From positions 124,001-188,000 of the forward strand of contig NZ_JBMSDV010000005.1 in NCBI RefSeq assembly GCF_049445855.1: 64,000 bases of DNA, given 5' to 3'. Under the pieces are notes generated by a model that had not been told where the DNA came from, made no database searches, and saw only the letters and a program-made list of their open reading frames with translations. Source of the DNA: JAGOCV01 sp049445855. Its GTDB lineage: Bacteria > Pseudomonadota > Gammaproteobacteria > Burkholderiales > Burkholderiaceae_C. The position numbers and the translations under genes were made by a program. Positions 41,538 through 50,048 of this stretch are shown here, in pieces (within the stretch, counting starts at the first letter, position 1; each line of letters opens with the position of its first letter).

Positions 41538-41735
41538 TCAGTGCACGCGTTTCTGGTTCGGCTGGTCCGGATCGCCCGGAAGCTTGACGGGCGCGATCAC
41601 GCCTTTTTCGGGGTCGATCACCGGCGTTTCCGGCTCGGGCGAACCGGGCTTGGGGTCCGGGGTGATCGGCGGAAACGGCTCCGGCGGAGGAACACCGCCA
41701 TTCGTCTGCGCGTGCCTTGCGGGAGATTGGTACAC
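41538..41735 (-). CDS. Small proline-rich protein of unknown function
   Basis: A 65-residue protein, Pro/Asp/Glu-rich (VPPPEPFPPITPDPKPGSPE). No signal or membrane segment, so probably disordered. The GTG start at 41735 is supported by the ribosome site AAGGGA four bases upstream. An ATG start at 41762 would overlap the upstream gene by 17 bases. It follows the 70-residue gene by 10 bases. I do not recognise it. Confidence 0.6.
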   Translation of the reverse strand: MYQSPARHAQTNGGVPPPEPFPPITPDPKPGSPEPETPVIDPEKGVIAPVKLPGDPDQPNQKRVH

Positions 41736-41745
41736 GGTGTCCCTT

Positions 41746-41958
41746 TCAGTGCAACGCGGCATTGCTGTCCATCATGCGCTGATGCATGACTTTCAGGCGG
41801 GAATGGGCTGCATCGAGCGCCTCGAAGGCGGCCTGGATGGCGGGCAAGTCGGGCTGGCGCGCGCGCAACAAGGCCTCGTACGTCGCCCGAAGGAAGTCGT
41901 AGTCCGCCATCGCATTGATGGGCTGGGAGGGTCGGGTGAATGCGTCTGCTGCGTACAT
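41746..41958 (-). CDS. Small helical protein of unknown function
   Basis: A 70-residue protein, mainly alpha-helical (YDFLRATYEALLRARQPDLP and AFEALDAAHSRLKVMHQRMM). No cysteine, signal or membrane segment. GGAG-type sequence precedes the ATG (rc of GACTCCTTG). It lies 14 bases after the DJ-1/PfpI gene. Unrecognised, but the codon pattern and tight packing support it. Confidence 0.65.
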   Translation of the reverse strand: MYAADAFTRPSQPINAMADYDFLRATYEALLRARQPDLPAIQAAFEALDAAHSRLKVMHQRMMDSNAALH

Positions 41959-41972
41959 GTCTGACTCCTTGT

Positions 41973-42611
41973 TCAGCCACCGGTGCCGGCTGCGGCGGGA
42001 ATGTCGTCTGCCGTTCCGCGCACGCTTTCCTTGGTGCGGCGGGCGAGAAGGCGGCCCAACTCATCGTTGAATGCGGGAATGTCGTCGGGCTTGCGGCTGC
42101 TGACCCAGTTGTCGTCCACGTGCGCAGCTTCGTCGACCCATTTGCCGCCTGCGTTTCGCACGTCATCGGCCAGACTCGGCCAGCTGGTGATGGTCCGACC
42201 CTTCACCAGCCCTGCCGACACCAGCAGCCACGGCCCATGGCAGATGACTGCGAGCGGCTTGCCTGCGCGATCCATGTGCTTCACGAACTTCTGCGCACGC
42301 ACATCGGTGCGCAAGGCATCCGAGTTCTGCACACCACCAGGCAACAGCACCGCATCGAAATCGTCGGCGCGCGCTTCATCCAGCGTCAGATCGACATCGA
42401 AGAAATCACCCGGCTGATCATGGTGGAAGCCTTGGATCTTTCCGCTGCCGGGGGACACGAGCTTGGTGATGACGCCCATTTCATGGAGTGCATCGACCGG
42501 ACCAGTCATTTCCACCTGCTCGAATCCGTCGGTGGCGAGCACCGCCACATGCAAACCGCCCAGCAAATGCTGTGCTGGGCGCTTGACGGGCGAAGCAGCG
42601 GAAGCCGCCAT
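41973..42611 (-). CDS. DJ-1/PfpI family type 1 glutamine amidotransferase-like protein
   Basis: A 212-residue protein with the PfpI fold. VAVLATDGFEQVEMTGPVDAL includes the conserved Glu, and the nucleophile elbow is LAVICHGPWLLVSAG with Cys-His. The YhbO/PfpI type is linked to protection against glyoxal and protein glycation. The start (42611, MAASAASP) overlaps the stop of the preceding 59-residue ORF in a TGATG arrangement. No strong ribosome site of its own is present, so translation may depend on that ORF. Confidence 0.88.
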   Translation of the reverse strand: MAASAASPVKRPAQHLLGGLHVAVLATDGFEQVEMTGPVDALHEMGVITKLVSPGSGKIQGFHHDQPGDFFDVDLTLDEARADDFDAVLLPGGVQNSDALRTDVRAQKFVKHMDRAGKPLAVICHGPWLLVSAGLVKGRTITSWPSLADDVRNAGGKWVDEAAHVDDNWVSSRKPDDIPAFNDELGRLLARRTKESVRGTADDIPAAAGTGG

Positions 42612-42790
42612 CACGAAGTCCAGCCCTGAGCGGCCTTGGCCGGCTGGCCGGGGCGGTGTTGTTGCGGGTCGATGACACGGAAAGGCCACGGCGTCTGCGG
42701 GCGCGCCCATGCGGGACGATCTTCGCGAAGCAGGTTTTGCGAAGATCGGTTCAACACGACGGAAGAGAGCGGGACGCTGGGGGCAACCAT
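42611..42790 (-). CDS. Small protein upstream of and coupled to the DJ-1/PfpI gene
   Basis: A 59-residue Pro/Arg/Gln-rich ORF (MVAPSVPLSSVVLNRSSQN and further RPAWARPQTPWPFRVIDPQQ). AGGAG lies six bases before its ATG (42790), and its stop overlaps the DJ-1 start as TGATG. No family is recognised. It may be a real small protein or a leader ORF that couples translation of the DJ-1 gene. The coding signal rests on the ribosome site and the overlap only. Confidence 0.45.
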   Translation of the reverse strand: MVAPSVPLSSVVLNRSSQNLLREDRPAWARPQTPWPFRVIDPQQHRPGQPAKAAQGWTS

Positions 42791-42930
42791 GGGCAACTCC
42801 TGGGTTTCGGACCGCAGAAGGTGCCGTCCATGAAACCGACTCTAAGGAGAAGCCCTGTCCGGGCGTATCGGAACTACACGTGCGTTGGAGTCAGACGTGT
42901 CTGACAACAGACCCGCTCTGCCTCGTCAGC

Positions 42931-44787
42931 TTACGGGCGCTTGGCGCGAGCAGGAGGCTTGCCGCCGGCCGGCTTGCTGAAGCTGCGCTTTGCATCGCGC
43001 GGCACGAACACCTTGCCACCATTGCCCGGGCGAGCCGGCCCACCATGGCCATGTCCGGGCTGGATGTGACCGGGTTGGCCGTAACCATGCTGTCCATGAC
43101 CACGCTGGCCCCGACCGTCGTCGCTGCCATAGTTGCCGCGGCCACCGTCGAAGTTGCCGCCACGCGGCGCGCCGAAGCGCGCTTCAGGGTTGCTCTCGCC
43201 AAAACCCGGCTTGCGCCCGAAGCTCTGGCCACGGTCGAAGTCCTGGCCGCGACGTTCACGCTGCTGGCCGCCGAAACCGCCACCGCCGAAGTTGCCACCG
43301 CGACCACGGCCGCCACCATTGCCGCGTCCTTCGGGACGGCCGCCGCCCATGGACGGAGCACGCTGCTGCGGCTCCAGGCCGGGGATGACCTCGGCCTTGA
43401 GCGGCTGGCGGTTGTACGACTCGATCTCGAACATGCGGCGGCGGTCACGGAATTCCGCGAAGGTCACGGCGATGCCGTCACGGCCTGCGCGGCCGGTGCG
43501 GCCGATGCGGTGGGTGTAATCCTCGGCCTTCATCGGCAGGCCGAAATTGAAGACGTGGGTGATCGTGGGGACGTCGATGCCGCGTGCGGCGACGTCGGTC
43601 GCCACCAGGATCTGCACCTGGCCGTTGCGCAGCGCCATCAGGCGGCGGTTGCGCATGCCCTGGCTCAGCGCGCCGTGCAATGCGACAGCGCTGAAGCCTT
43701 CCTGCTGCAGCTCTTCGGCCAGTGCATCGCATTCGATCTGCGTACTGGCAAAGACGATGGCCTGGTTGATACTCGAATCGCGCAGCCAGTGGTCCAGCAG
43801 CTTGCGCTTGTGCTGGCCGTTGTCGGCCCAGAACATCACCTGTCGGATGTTGGCGTGCTTTTCCTGCGGCGAGTCGATCTGCACACGTTGCGGCTCGCGC
43901 ATGACGCGCGCAGCCAGCTGCTGGATGCGGGGCGCGAACGTCGCGCTGAACATCATGGTCTGGTGGCGGCGGATGGTGAGCTGGTTGACTTCGGCGAGGT
44001 CGTCGGAGAAGCCCAGATCCAGCATGCGGTCGGCTTCGTCGACCACCAGGAACTGCACCTGCTCGAGCTTGAGTTGACCACCGCGCTGCAGGTCCAGCAG
44101 ACGGCCGGGCGTCGCCACCACGAGGTTGGCGTTCTGCAGCTTGGCCACCTGCATCGCGTAGGGCATGCCGCCCACGACGTTGGCGACGCGCAGGCCCTTG
44201 CAATGACGCACCAGGTCGATGGCATCGTGCGCCACCTGCTGCGCGAGTTCACGCGTGGGGCACAGCACCAGCGCGCCGGGCGCGGCGGGCTTGAAGTTGC
44301 GGGGGTTGGTCGGGTCCTTGCGCTTGGCGCGCTTGGGGACGGGTTCGCCACGCGCGGCGGCTTCATCCACCTGCTTCTGCCAGGCTGCTGCTTCGTCGCG
44401 CATCTGTTGCTGTTGTTGCAGCAGCAGGGTGTGGAGCACCGGCAGCAGGAAGGCCGCAGTCTTGCCGCTGCCGGTCTGGCTGGAGACCATCAAGTCGTTG
44501 AATTGCGCGCCACCGTAGTCAGCCTGGTCTTCGCCTTCGATGGCAGCGCCTTGCATGGCGAGCGGAATGGTGCGCGCCTGCACGGTGGTGGGCTGTTCGA
44601 AGCCGAGGTCGGCCACAGCCTGGACGAGTTCGGGTGCGAGGCCGAGCTGCACAAAGCCGTTGGGCACTGCCGCGGTTGTGTTGGCTTCCGCAGAAACGCC
44701 GGAGATGGCATTGGCGGAGATGGAATTGGTTTCGTCGGCGAACACGCCGTTGGCCGGACCTGCGTCCAGATCGAAAGAGTCAGTCAT
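42931..44787 (-). CDS. DEAD-box ATP-dependent RNA helicase (RhlE type)
   Basis: A 618-residue RNA helicase. Motifs: Q motif GFEQPTTVQARTIPLAM, I SSQTGSGKTAAFLLP, Ia LCPTRELAQQ, II VVDEADRMLDLGF, III SATFAPR, V ATDVAARGIDVPTITHV, VI HRIGRTGRAGRDG. A charged insertion of about 55 residues (from QQQQQMRDEAAAW to NPRNFKP) separates motifs I and Ia. The C-terminal 130 residues are Gly/Arg-rich with RGG-type repeats and His-rich HGQHGYGQPGH, for RNA binding or condensation. Start MTDSFDLDAG at 44787. The 222-base gap to orn holds nothing recognisable. Confidence 0.94.
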   Translation of the reverse strand: MTDSFDLDAGPANGVFADETNSISANAISGVSAEANTTAAVPNGFVQLGLAPELVQAVADLGFEQPTTVQARTIPLAMQGAAIEGEDQADYGGAQFNDLMVSSQTGSGKTAAFLLPVLHTLLLQQQQQMRDEAAAWQKQVDEAAARGEPVPKRAKRKDPTNPRNFKPAAPGALVLCPTRELAQQVAHDAIDLVRHCKGLRVANVVGGMPYAMQVAKLQNANLVVATPGRLLDLQRGGQLKLEQVQFLVVDEADRMLDLGFSDDLAEVNQLTIRRHQTMMFSATFAPRIQQLAARVMREPQRVQIDSPQEKHANIRQVMFWADNGQHKRKLLDHWLRDSSINQAIVFASTQIECDALAEELQQEGFSAVALHGALSQGMRNRRLMALRNGQVQILVATDVAARGIDVPTITHVFNFGLPMKAEDYTHRIGRTGRAGRDGIAVTFAEFRDRRRMFEIESYNRQPLKAEVIPGLEPQQRAPSMGGGRPEGRGNGGGRGRGGNFGGGGFGGQQRERRGQDFDRGQSFGRKPGFGESNPEARFGAPRGGNFDGGRGNYGSDDGRGQRGHGQHGYGQPGHIQPGHGHGGPARPGNGGKVFVPRDAKRSFSKPAGGKPPARAKRP

Positions 44788-45009
44788 TGAACGTCCGCAC
44801 CCTTGAGGGGTTGCGGCCTTGTCTGCATGGTTGCTGAAGACATCAACCATCAGACGAAGTCAACGACGGCAAAGAAGCACAGGCCGGCGCGGGTGGTCTG
44901 GCAAGCCGCACGGTGGCGAAAAGCAGACCCAATGTGTGAGGTGGATGCGCGTAAACGCGCCTTTTTCCGGACGCGAGCCTGCGATTATTGCACGGATCCG
45001 GGTTTTTAC

Positions 45010-45624
45010 CTAGCCCTGTGTTTGCGGGTCCGGCATGCGAAGGAAATGCTCGCGGTAGTAGGCGAGTTCGTCGATGGATTCGTGCACATCCGCCAGCGCC
45101 GTATGCGCCTGCTGCTTCTTGAATGCGTTGTAGACCTCGGGCCGCCAGCGCTTGGCCAGCTCCTTCAGGGTGCTCACGTCCAGGTTACGGTAGTGGAAAA
45201 AAGCCTCGAGCTTCGGCATGTACTTCACGAGGAAGCGCCGGTCCTGGCTGATGGTGTTGCCGCACATGGGGGAACCGTTGCGCGGAACGTACTTCGACAG
45301 GAAATCGAGAATCTGCACTTCCGCATCGGCTTCGGTGATCGTCGACGCCTTCACCTTGTCGATCAGCCCGCTGCGACCGTGCGTGCCCTTGTTCCAGGCG
45401 TCCATGGCGTCGAGCTGCGCGTCGCTTTGATGGATGACGAGCACCGGCCCTTCGATGCGCGGCGTGAGATCGGGCCCCGTGACGATGACGGCAATCTCGA
45501 TGAGACGTTCCTTTTCGGGATCGAGCCCGGTCATTTCGCAATCCAGCCAGACCAGGTTCTGGTCGGACTTGGCAAGTACGGGAGCAGCAGCCGGCGCGGC
45601 TGCGGGAGCGGAGGTTTCAGGCAT
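45010..45624 (-). CDS. orn: Oligoribonuclease
   Basis: Degrades 2-5-base RNAs and pGpG, so it also ends c-di-GMP signalling. The 204-residue DEDDh exonuclease shows ExoI LVWLDCEMTGLDPEKERLIE, ExoII (GNTISQDRRFLVKYMP) and ExoIII HTALADVHESIDELAYYR. The first 25 residues form an Ala/Pro-rich extension not usual in E. coli Orn. Start MPETSAP at 45624. Divergent from the M48 peptidase gene (49 bases apart). Confidence 0.96.
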   Translation of the reverse strand: MPETSAPAAAPAAAPVLAKSDQNLVWLDCEMTGLDPEKERLIEIAVIVTGPDLTPRIEGPVLVIHQSDAQLDAMDAWNKGTHGRSGLIDKVKASTITEADAEVQILDFLSKYVPRNGSPMCGNTISQDRRFLVKYMPKLEAFFHYRNLDVSTLKELAKRWRPEVYNAFKKQQAHTALADVHESIDELAYYREHFLRMPDPQTQG

Positions 45625-45673
45625 GCGGCATTGTCGCGCATGCGGATACGTCCCATGACCTAAACTCTCGCGC

Positions 45674-46957
45674 ATGTCCGCCTCCCTCGCTTCACTGAGC
45701 CTCACCGGTGCGTTCGCCCTGGCCCTCGTGCTGGGCCTTGCGCTCAGGTTCTGGCTCGCCTCACGCCAGATCCGTCACGTGGCGCGCCATCGCGATACGG
45801 TGCCTGCCGCGTTCGCACAAACCATCACGACGCAGGCGCATCGCAAAGCCGCCGACTACACCGTCACAAAAGCACGCTTCGGCCTGCTCGAGATGGCGTT
45901 CGGTGCTGCAGTGCTGCTCGGCTGGACATTGCTCGGCGGGCTCGACTGGCTCAACCAGGCCCTGATGCAATGGATCGGTGGTGGCATGGCTCAACAACTC
46001 GCGCTGCTCGCAGGCTTCGTGCTGATCGGGAGCCTGCTTGAGCTGCCCTTCTCGCTCTACCAGACCTTCGTGATCGAAGAACGCTTCGGCTTCAACAAGA
46101 TCACGCCGAAGCTGTGGTTCAGCGATCTGGTGAAGTCCGTCGTGCTGGGCGCGGCCATCGGCTTGCCGCTCGCGGCGCTGATCCTCTGGCTCATGGGCGC
46201 GGCCGGCTCGCTCTGGTGGTTGTGGGCGTGGGGCGTGTGGATGGGCTTCAACCTGCTGGCCCAGCTGATCTACCCGACATTCATTGCGCCGCTGTTCAAC
46301 AAGTTCCAGCCACTCGAAGACGATGCAACGCGTGAACGCGTCACCAGTCTCATGCAGCGCTGCGGCTTCAAGGCGCGCGGACTTTTCGTGATGGACGGCA
46401 GCCGGCGCAGCGCGCATTCCAATGCCTACTTCACCGGCTTCGGAGCGTCCAAGCGCGTCGTGTTCTACGACACGCTGCTCGCACGCCTGTCGCCCGGTGA
46501 AGTGGACGCCGTGCTCGCCCATGAGCTCGGCCATTTCCGCCACAACCACATCCGCAAGATGCTGGCGGGCCTCTTCGCGATGAGTCTGGCTGGCTTTGCG
46601 CTGCTGGGCTGGCTGTCCACGCAAAGCTGGTTCTACACAGGCCTGGGCGTCACACCGAACCTGCAGGACGGTGCGCCGAACGATGCGCTGGCCCTGCTGC
46701 TTTTCCTGCTGGCCGTGCCGGTGTTCACCGTGTTCATTTCCCCGTTGTTCGCGCAACTCTCGCGCAAGCACGAGTTCGAGGCCGACGCGTATGCCATCTC
46801 GCAGACGAGCGGCGCAGACCTGTCCTCCGCATTGCTCAAGCTCTACGAAGACAATGCTTCCACACTGACGCCCGACCCGGTGTTCGTGAAGTTCTACTAT
46901 TCCCACCCACCCGCCTCCGAACGCCTCGCACGGATGGCTTCAGGAGTTCCCGCATGA
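45674..46957 (+). CDS. M48 family metallopeptidase (Ste24/CAAX protease type)
   Basis: A 427-residue integral-membrane zinc protease. The catalytic HExxH is in VLAHELGHFRHNHIRKML, the third ligand in HEFEADAYAIS. Membrane segments number about seven. The N-terminal half (EMAFGAAVLLGWTLLGGLDW, FVIEERFGFNKITPK) fits the Ste24 (CAAX prenyl protease 1) family. Bacterial forms may process membrane proteins. Stop overlaps the phhB start by four bases (46954). Confidence 0.93.
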   Translation: MSASLASLSLTGAFALALVLGLALRFWLASRQIRHVARHRDTVPAAFAQTITTQAHRKAADYTVTKARFGLLEMAFGAAVLLGWTLLGGLDWLNQALMQWIGGGMAQQLALLAGFVLIGSLLELPFSLYQTFVIEERFGFNKITPKLWFSDLVKSVVLGAAIGLPLAALILWLMGAAGSLWWLWAWGVWMGFNLLAQLIYPTFIAPLFNKFQPLEDDATRERVTSLMQRCGFKARGLFVMDGSRRSAHSNAYFTGFGASKRVVFYDTLLARLSPGEVDAVLAHELGHFRHNHIRKMLAGLFAMSLAGFALLGWLSTQSWFYTGLGVTPNLQDGAPNDALALLLFLLAVPVFTVFISPLFAQLSRKHEFEADAYAISQTSGADLSSALLKLYEDNASTLTPDPVFVKFYYSHPPASERLARMASGVPA

Positions 46958-47289
46958 CGTCCATGCTCAAGAAGCGCGACTGGTCGACCACGCCGCGCCG
47001 CGCCCTCACCCCCACCGAGATCGTGTCGCGCCTGGCGCGCCTGGAGGGCTGGAAGCTCGACGGCGACGGCGAAAACGTCGCCATCGAGAAGACATACTCG
47101 TTCGCGAACTACTACGAGACCATCTCGTTCGTGAACGCGCTTGCCTTTGTCGCCAACGCGCAGGACCATCACCCCGACCTGTCGGTCCACTACAACCGCT
47201 GCGTGGTGCGTTTCAACACGCACGACGTGAACGGCATTTCCGAAACCGACTTCGAATGCGCGACGCAGGCCGACGCGCTCGTGGCCTGA
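46954..47289 (+). CDS. phhB: 4a-hydroxytetrahydrobiopterin dehydratase
   Basis: A 111-residue pterin carbinolamine dehydratase. The conserved motif is VANAQDHHPDLSVHYNRC with the paired catalytic His residues, then VVRFNTHDVNG and the closing DFECATQAD. Normally recycles the pterin cofactor of phenylalanine hydroxylase, but no phhA is in this window. The M48-phhB-rsgA order points to a conserved genomic position rather than a pathway cluster. Confidence 0.93.
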   Translation: MTSMLKKRDWSTTPRRALTPTEIVSRLARLEGWKLDGDGENVAIEKTYSFANYYETISFVNALAFVANAQDHHPDLSVHYNRCVVRFNTHDVNGISETDFECATQADALVA

Positions 47290-47299
47290 GACTGGCGCG

Positions 47300-48229
47300 T
47301 TGAGCAAGACCGCTGCCGCAACAACTTCCGGACCGCAGGACGGCCTGGTGGTCGCCAGCCACGGCCGGCACTGCGTTGTCGAGTCTGATGATGGAACCCG
47401 GCGCATCTGCCATCCACGCGGAAAGAAAAGCCAGTCCGTCGTGGGGGATCGCGTGCTCTGGCAGGCCTCGCAGGACGAAGGGACCATCGAACGCGTGCAG
47501 CCACGGCGCAACCTGTTCTACCGCCAGGACGAAATCCGCACCAAATCGTTCGCGGCCAATCTGGACTTCGTGCTGATCCTGATCGCGGCCGAGCCCGAGT
47601 TCTCGGAAAGCCAGCTTGCACGGGCATTGATCGCCGCGGAAGCTGAAGGCATCACGCCTGTCATCGGCCTCAACAAGCGTGACTTGCCGGAGCCGTTTGC
47701 GCGCGCCTGGGGACGCTTGTCGGCATATCGCGACATGGGCTATCGGATGTTGCCGCTCTCATTGCGTGCTGCAGGCGCGGAGGATGCAGCAACGCTGCGC
47801 GGACTGCTGCAAGGAAAGACGACTTTGGTCCTCGGCCCTTCCGGAGCGGGGAAAAGCACGCTGATCAATCTTCTTGTTCCGGGTGCCTCGGCGCAGACAG
47901 GCGAGATTTCGCAGGCCCTGAATTCGGGCAAGCACACGACGACGTCGACCACGTGGTACTGGGTGGATCGCGCCGCTCGCACCGCGCTGATCGATTCCCC
48001 GGGATTCCAGGAATTCGGCCTGAATCACGTGCAGCCCACCCAATTGCCGGCCTGCATGCCCGACATCCGGGCGCATGCGAGCGATTGCCGCTTCTACAAC
48101 TGCACGCACATGCACGAGCCGGGATGTGGCGTGATCGAAGCGGTCAGCCCCAAGGGAACGATCACCGGCAACCGGTACCGGATCTATCGCGAGTTGTTCA
48201 CGGAGCTTTCGCAGCCGCCGAATTACTGA
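47300..48229 (+). CDS. rsgA: Ribosome small subunit-dependent GTPase A
   Basis: A circularly permuted GTPase for late 30S assembly, 309 residues. An N-terminal OB fold (GLVVASHGRHCVVESDDG) precedes the G motifs in order G4 (GLNKRDLPEPF), G1 (LGPSGAGKSTLINLL), G3 (IDSPGFQEFGL). The C-terminal zinc knuckle is CRFYNCTHMHEPGCGV. The start codon is TTG at 47300; no ATG alternative keeps the OB fold. It follows phhB by 10 bases. Confidence 0.93.
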   Translation: MSKTAAATTSGPQDGLVVASHGRHCVVESDDGTRRICHPRGKKSQSVVGDRVLWQASQDEGTIERVQPRRNLFYRQDEIRTKSFAANLDFVLILIAAEPEFSESQLARALIAAEAEGITPVIGLNKRDLPEPFARAWGRLSAYRDMGYRMLPLSLRAAGAEDAATLRGLLQGKTTLVLGPSGAGKSTLINLLVPGASAQTGEISQALNSGKHTTTSTTWYWVDRAARTALIDSPGFQEFGLNHVQPTQLPACMPDIRAHASDCRFYNCTHMHEPGCGVIEAVSPKGTITGNRYRIYRELFTELSQPPNY

Positions 48230-48243
48230 ACGTTCCGGGCAGC

Positions 48244-49245
48244 TCAGCCAAGCAACCGCGCCAGCGTGAGCAGCGCGAGCAGCACCATCCACATCACCAC
48301 CGTCCGCCACACCAGGCCGACGATCTGCGCCAGGTGCGCCGTCTCAGGCTCCCGCCCGGGCGTGCTGCTGCCCCCCGGTGCAGGCTCGGCAGCAACGCCC
48401 GCAGCAGCCTGGAACCCCTGCGAACTATGGGGCAGGAAAGCGGGTTGCAGGCCCCGGCCCCCAAGCCGCACGTTGATGGCGCCAGCGGTAGCCGCCAGGA
48501 TCACGCCGTCGTTGTCATTGGGAAAGCGTTGCGCGTGGTTGCGCCAGCCGTCGATCGCATCCTCGAAACTGCCCACCACGGCAAAACCAAGCGCCGTCAC
48601 GCGTGCGGGAAACCAGTCCACCACCGTCCAGGCTGCAGCCGCCGCCCGCTCCAGCGCGGGACTGACGGGTTGCGCCTGTGCCGTGCTTCGACGACGCCAG
48701 TAGCGCGCCACGAATTCGGCCATGCGGTAGAGCACGGCGCCGGCAGGCCCCAGACCCAGTGCGGCAAGGATGGAGAACCAACAGAGCACGCCAAATACAT
48801 GGCGATGTGCAGCGAGCACGGAGTACTCGATGACATGGCGGACGATTTCGCTGCGCGGCAACTCGCTCGCGTCCACCTGTTGCCATTGCGCGAGCAGTTC
48901 ACGCGCCTTGTCTTCGTCACCCTCTTCGAGCGCATCACGGATGCCCGTGAAGTGATGGCTGAATTGCCTGAAGCCGAGCGTGACATACAGGATGGCCACG
49001 CTCCAGAGCACCGCAAACGGCCAACCGATGGTGAGTGCCAGCAGCCAATGCACGCCCAGCGCCACCAGCGCGGGCAGGGCCACCGCCAGCGACCAGGCGA
49101 CCCAGCCGTGGTGCGATTTGCCTGCGTCGAAATTGCGGCTGGCCCAGCGCGTCCAGACCCGCAAGCCGGCATGAACCGGATTGTCCCGCGCGAGGGGACG
49201 CACTTGCTCCAGCAACAGGGCGAACAGGATCGCGAAAAAACTCAT
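48244..49245 (-). CDS. CobD/CbiB-family membrane protein (AmpE-like)
   Basis: A 333-residue protein with four to five membrane segments. The N-terminus MSFFAILFALLLEQVRPLA, the GEEDKARELL-type loop (EEGDEDKARELLAQW) and the motif RHVIEYSVLAAHRHVFGVLCW are those of the CobD/CbiB family. In E. coli AmpE, the relative role is a signal-transducing modulator of beta-lactamase; true CbiB builds the cobalamin aminopropanol arm. No other cobalamin genes are near, so a non-cobalamin role is likelier. Convergent with rsgA. Confidence 0.8.
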   Translation of the reverse strand: MSFFAILFALLLEQVRPLARDNPVHAGLRVWTRWASRNFDAGKSHHGWVAWSLAVALPALVALGVHWLLALTIGWPFAVLWSVAILYVTLGFRQFSHHFTGIRDALEEGDEDKARELLAQWQQVDASELPRSEIVRHVIEYSVLAAHRHVFGVLCWFSILAALGLGPAGAVLYRMAEFVARYWRRRSTAQAQPVSPALERAAAAAWTVVDWFPARVTALGFAVVGSFEDAIDGWRNHAQRFPNDNDGVILAATAGAINVRLGGRGLQPAFLPHSSQGFQAAAGVAAEPAPGGSSTPGREPETAHLAQIVGLVWRTVVMWMVLLALLTLARLLG

Positions 49246-49266
49246 GCGGGCATCATAGCGGCGGCT

Positions 49267-49971
49267 TCAGGCCGAAAGGAAGCGGTAGAAGTTGCGCAGC
49301 ATTCCGGCCGTTGCGCCCCAGATGAAGCGCTCCTTGCGGGCTTCGACGTCCATGTAGGGCATCGACAACCACTCCCGGTGAATGCCGTCCCAGTCGATGG
49401 CATGTCTGCGGTGGTTGGCCGGGTTCATCAGGAAGTCCAGCGGCACTTCGAAAGCGTCGGCCACCTCGTGCGCATTGGGCTTGAGCTCGAACCCAGGCTG
49501 AACGAGCGCAACCACGGGCGTGATGACGAACGCCGTGCCGGTGGTGTAGGTCGGCAGCGTGCCGATGACTTCAGCGAACGAGGGAGGCAGTCCCACCTCT
49601 TCATCCGCTTCGCGCAGCGCAGTCGCTGCGGCATCGACGTCCGTGTCGTCGGTGCGACCACCCGGGAAGGCGATCTGGCCGGAGTGATTGGAAAGATGTG
49701 CAGTGCGCTGGGTCAACAGCACGGTGAGCCGCTCGCGCATCACCAGGGGGATGAGAACGGCCGCGGCCGCCGGCTTGCGGTCGGTGAACAGCGGTTCATT
49801 GGAAACCTCTGGCGTCCAGACCCGTTCGTGGGCGGCAAACCGCTCCCGCAGACCGTCCGTGGTCAGGCGCAACGCCGGCACGGGCGGCAGGTGCGCGTCG
49901 ACCCGGAGCACGGGTGCCTCGTACGGGTCAAAACCGGGAATCTGCGAAAACGGGACGATCTTCTTCGTCAT
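49267..49971 (-). CDS. NUDIX hydrolase, CoA pyrophosphatase type
   Basis: A 234-residue hydrolase. The CoA-specific motif LLTQRTAHLSNHSGQIAFPG precedes the Nudix box GGRTDDTDVDAAATALREADEEVGL in fragments GGRTDDTDVDAAA and READEEVGL, which binds the metal ions. It probably cleaves CoA to phosphopantetheine and 3',5'-ADP. The C-terminal extension (from about 180, RHAIDWDGIHREWLSMPY) is common in this group. Downstream of rplS, 77 bases beyond its stop and past a terminator. Confidence 0.92.
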   Translation of the reverse strand: MTKKIVPFSQIPGFDPYEAPVLRVDAHLPPVPALRLTTDGLRERFAAHERVWTPEVSNEPLFTDRKPAAAAVLIPLVMRERLTVLLTQRTAHLSNHSGQIAFPGGRTDDTDVDAAATALREADEEVGLPPSFAEVIGTLPTYTTGTAFVITPVVALVQPGFELKPNAHEVADAFEVPLDFLMNPANHRRHAIDWDGIHREWLSMPYMDVEARKERFIWGATAGMLRNFYRFLSA

Positions 49972-49987
49972 CAGGACAGCCAGAATG

Positions 49988-50021
49988 AGAAAGGCCGCCA
50001 GAGCATGAGCTGTGGCGGCCT
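49988..50021 (-). terminator. Terminator after rplS
   Basis: Outer stem AGGCCGCC (49992-49999) / GGCGGCCT (50014-50021) with a 14-base loop that can form a smaller AGC/GCT helix; on the minus strand it is followed by TTTCTCATTCT. It lies 28 bases after the rplS stop and closes the rpsP-rimM-trmD-rplS operon. Confidence 0.75.
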
Positions 50022-50048
50022 GCTGCGCAGCGAAGCGCGAGGGTCTGC

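Noticed and set aside
42709..44790. 693-codon plus-strand frame opposite the DEAD-box helicase
   Set aside because: The helicase carries all family motifs; the plus frame crosses it and the upstream gap without any domain.
46954..47289. phhB as sign of a phenylalanine hydroxylase operon
   Set aside because: No phhA or aromatic amino-acid gene is adjacent; the neighbours are an M48 protease and rsgA, a common housekeeping arrangement.
48244..49245. Cobalamin biosynthesis cluster
   Set aside because: Only one CobD/CbiB-family gene is present and no other cobalamin gene; a pathway call is not supported.
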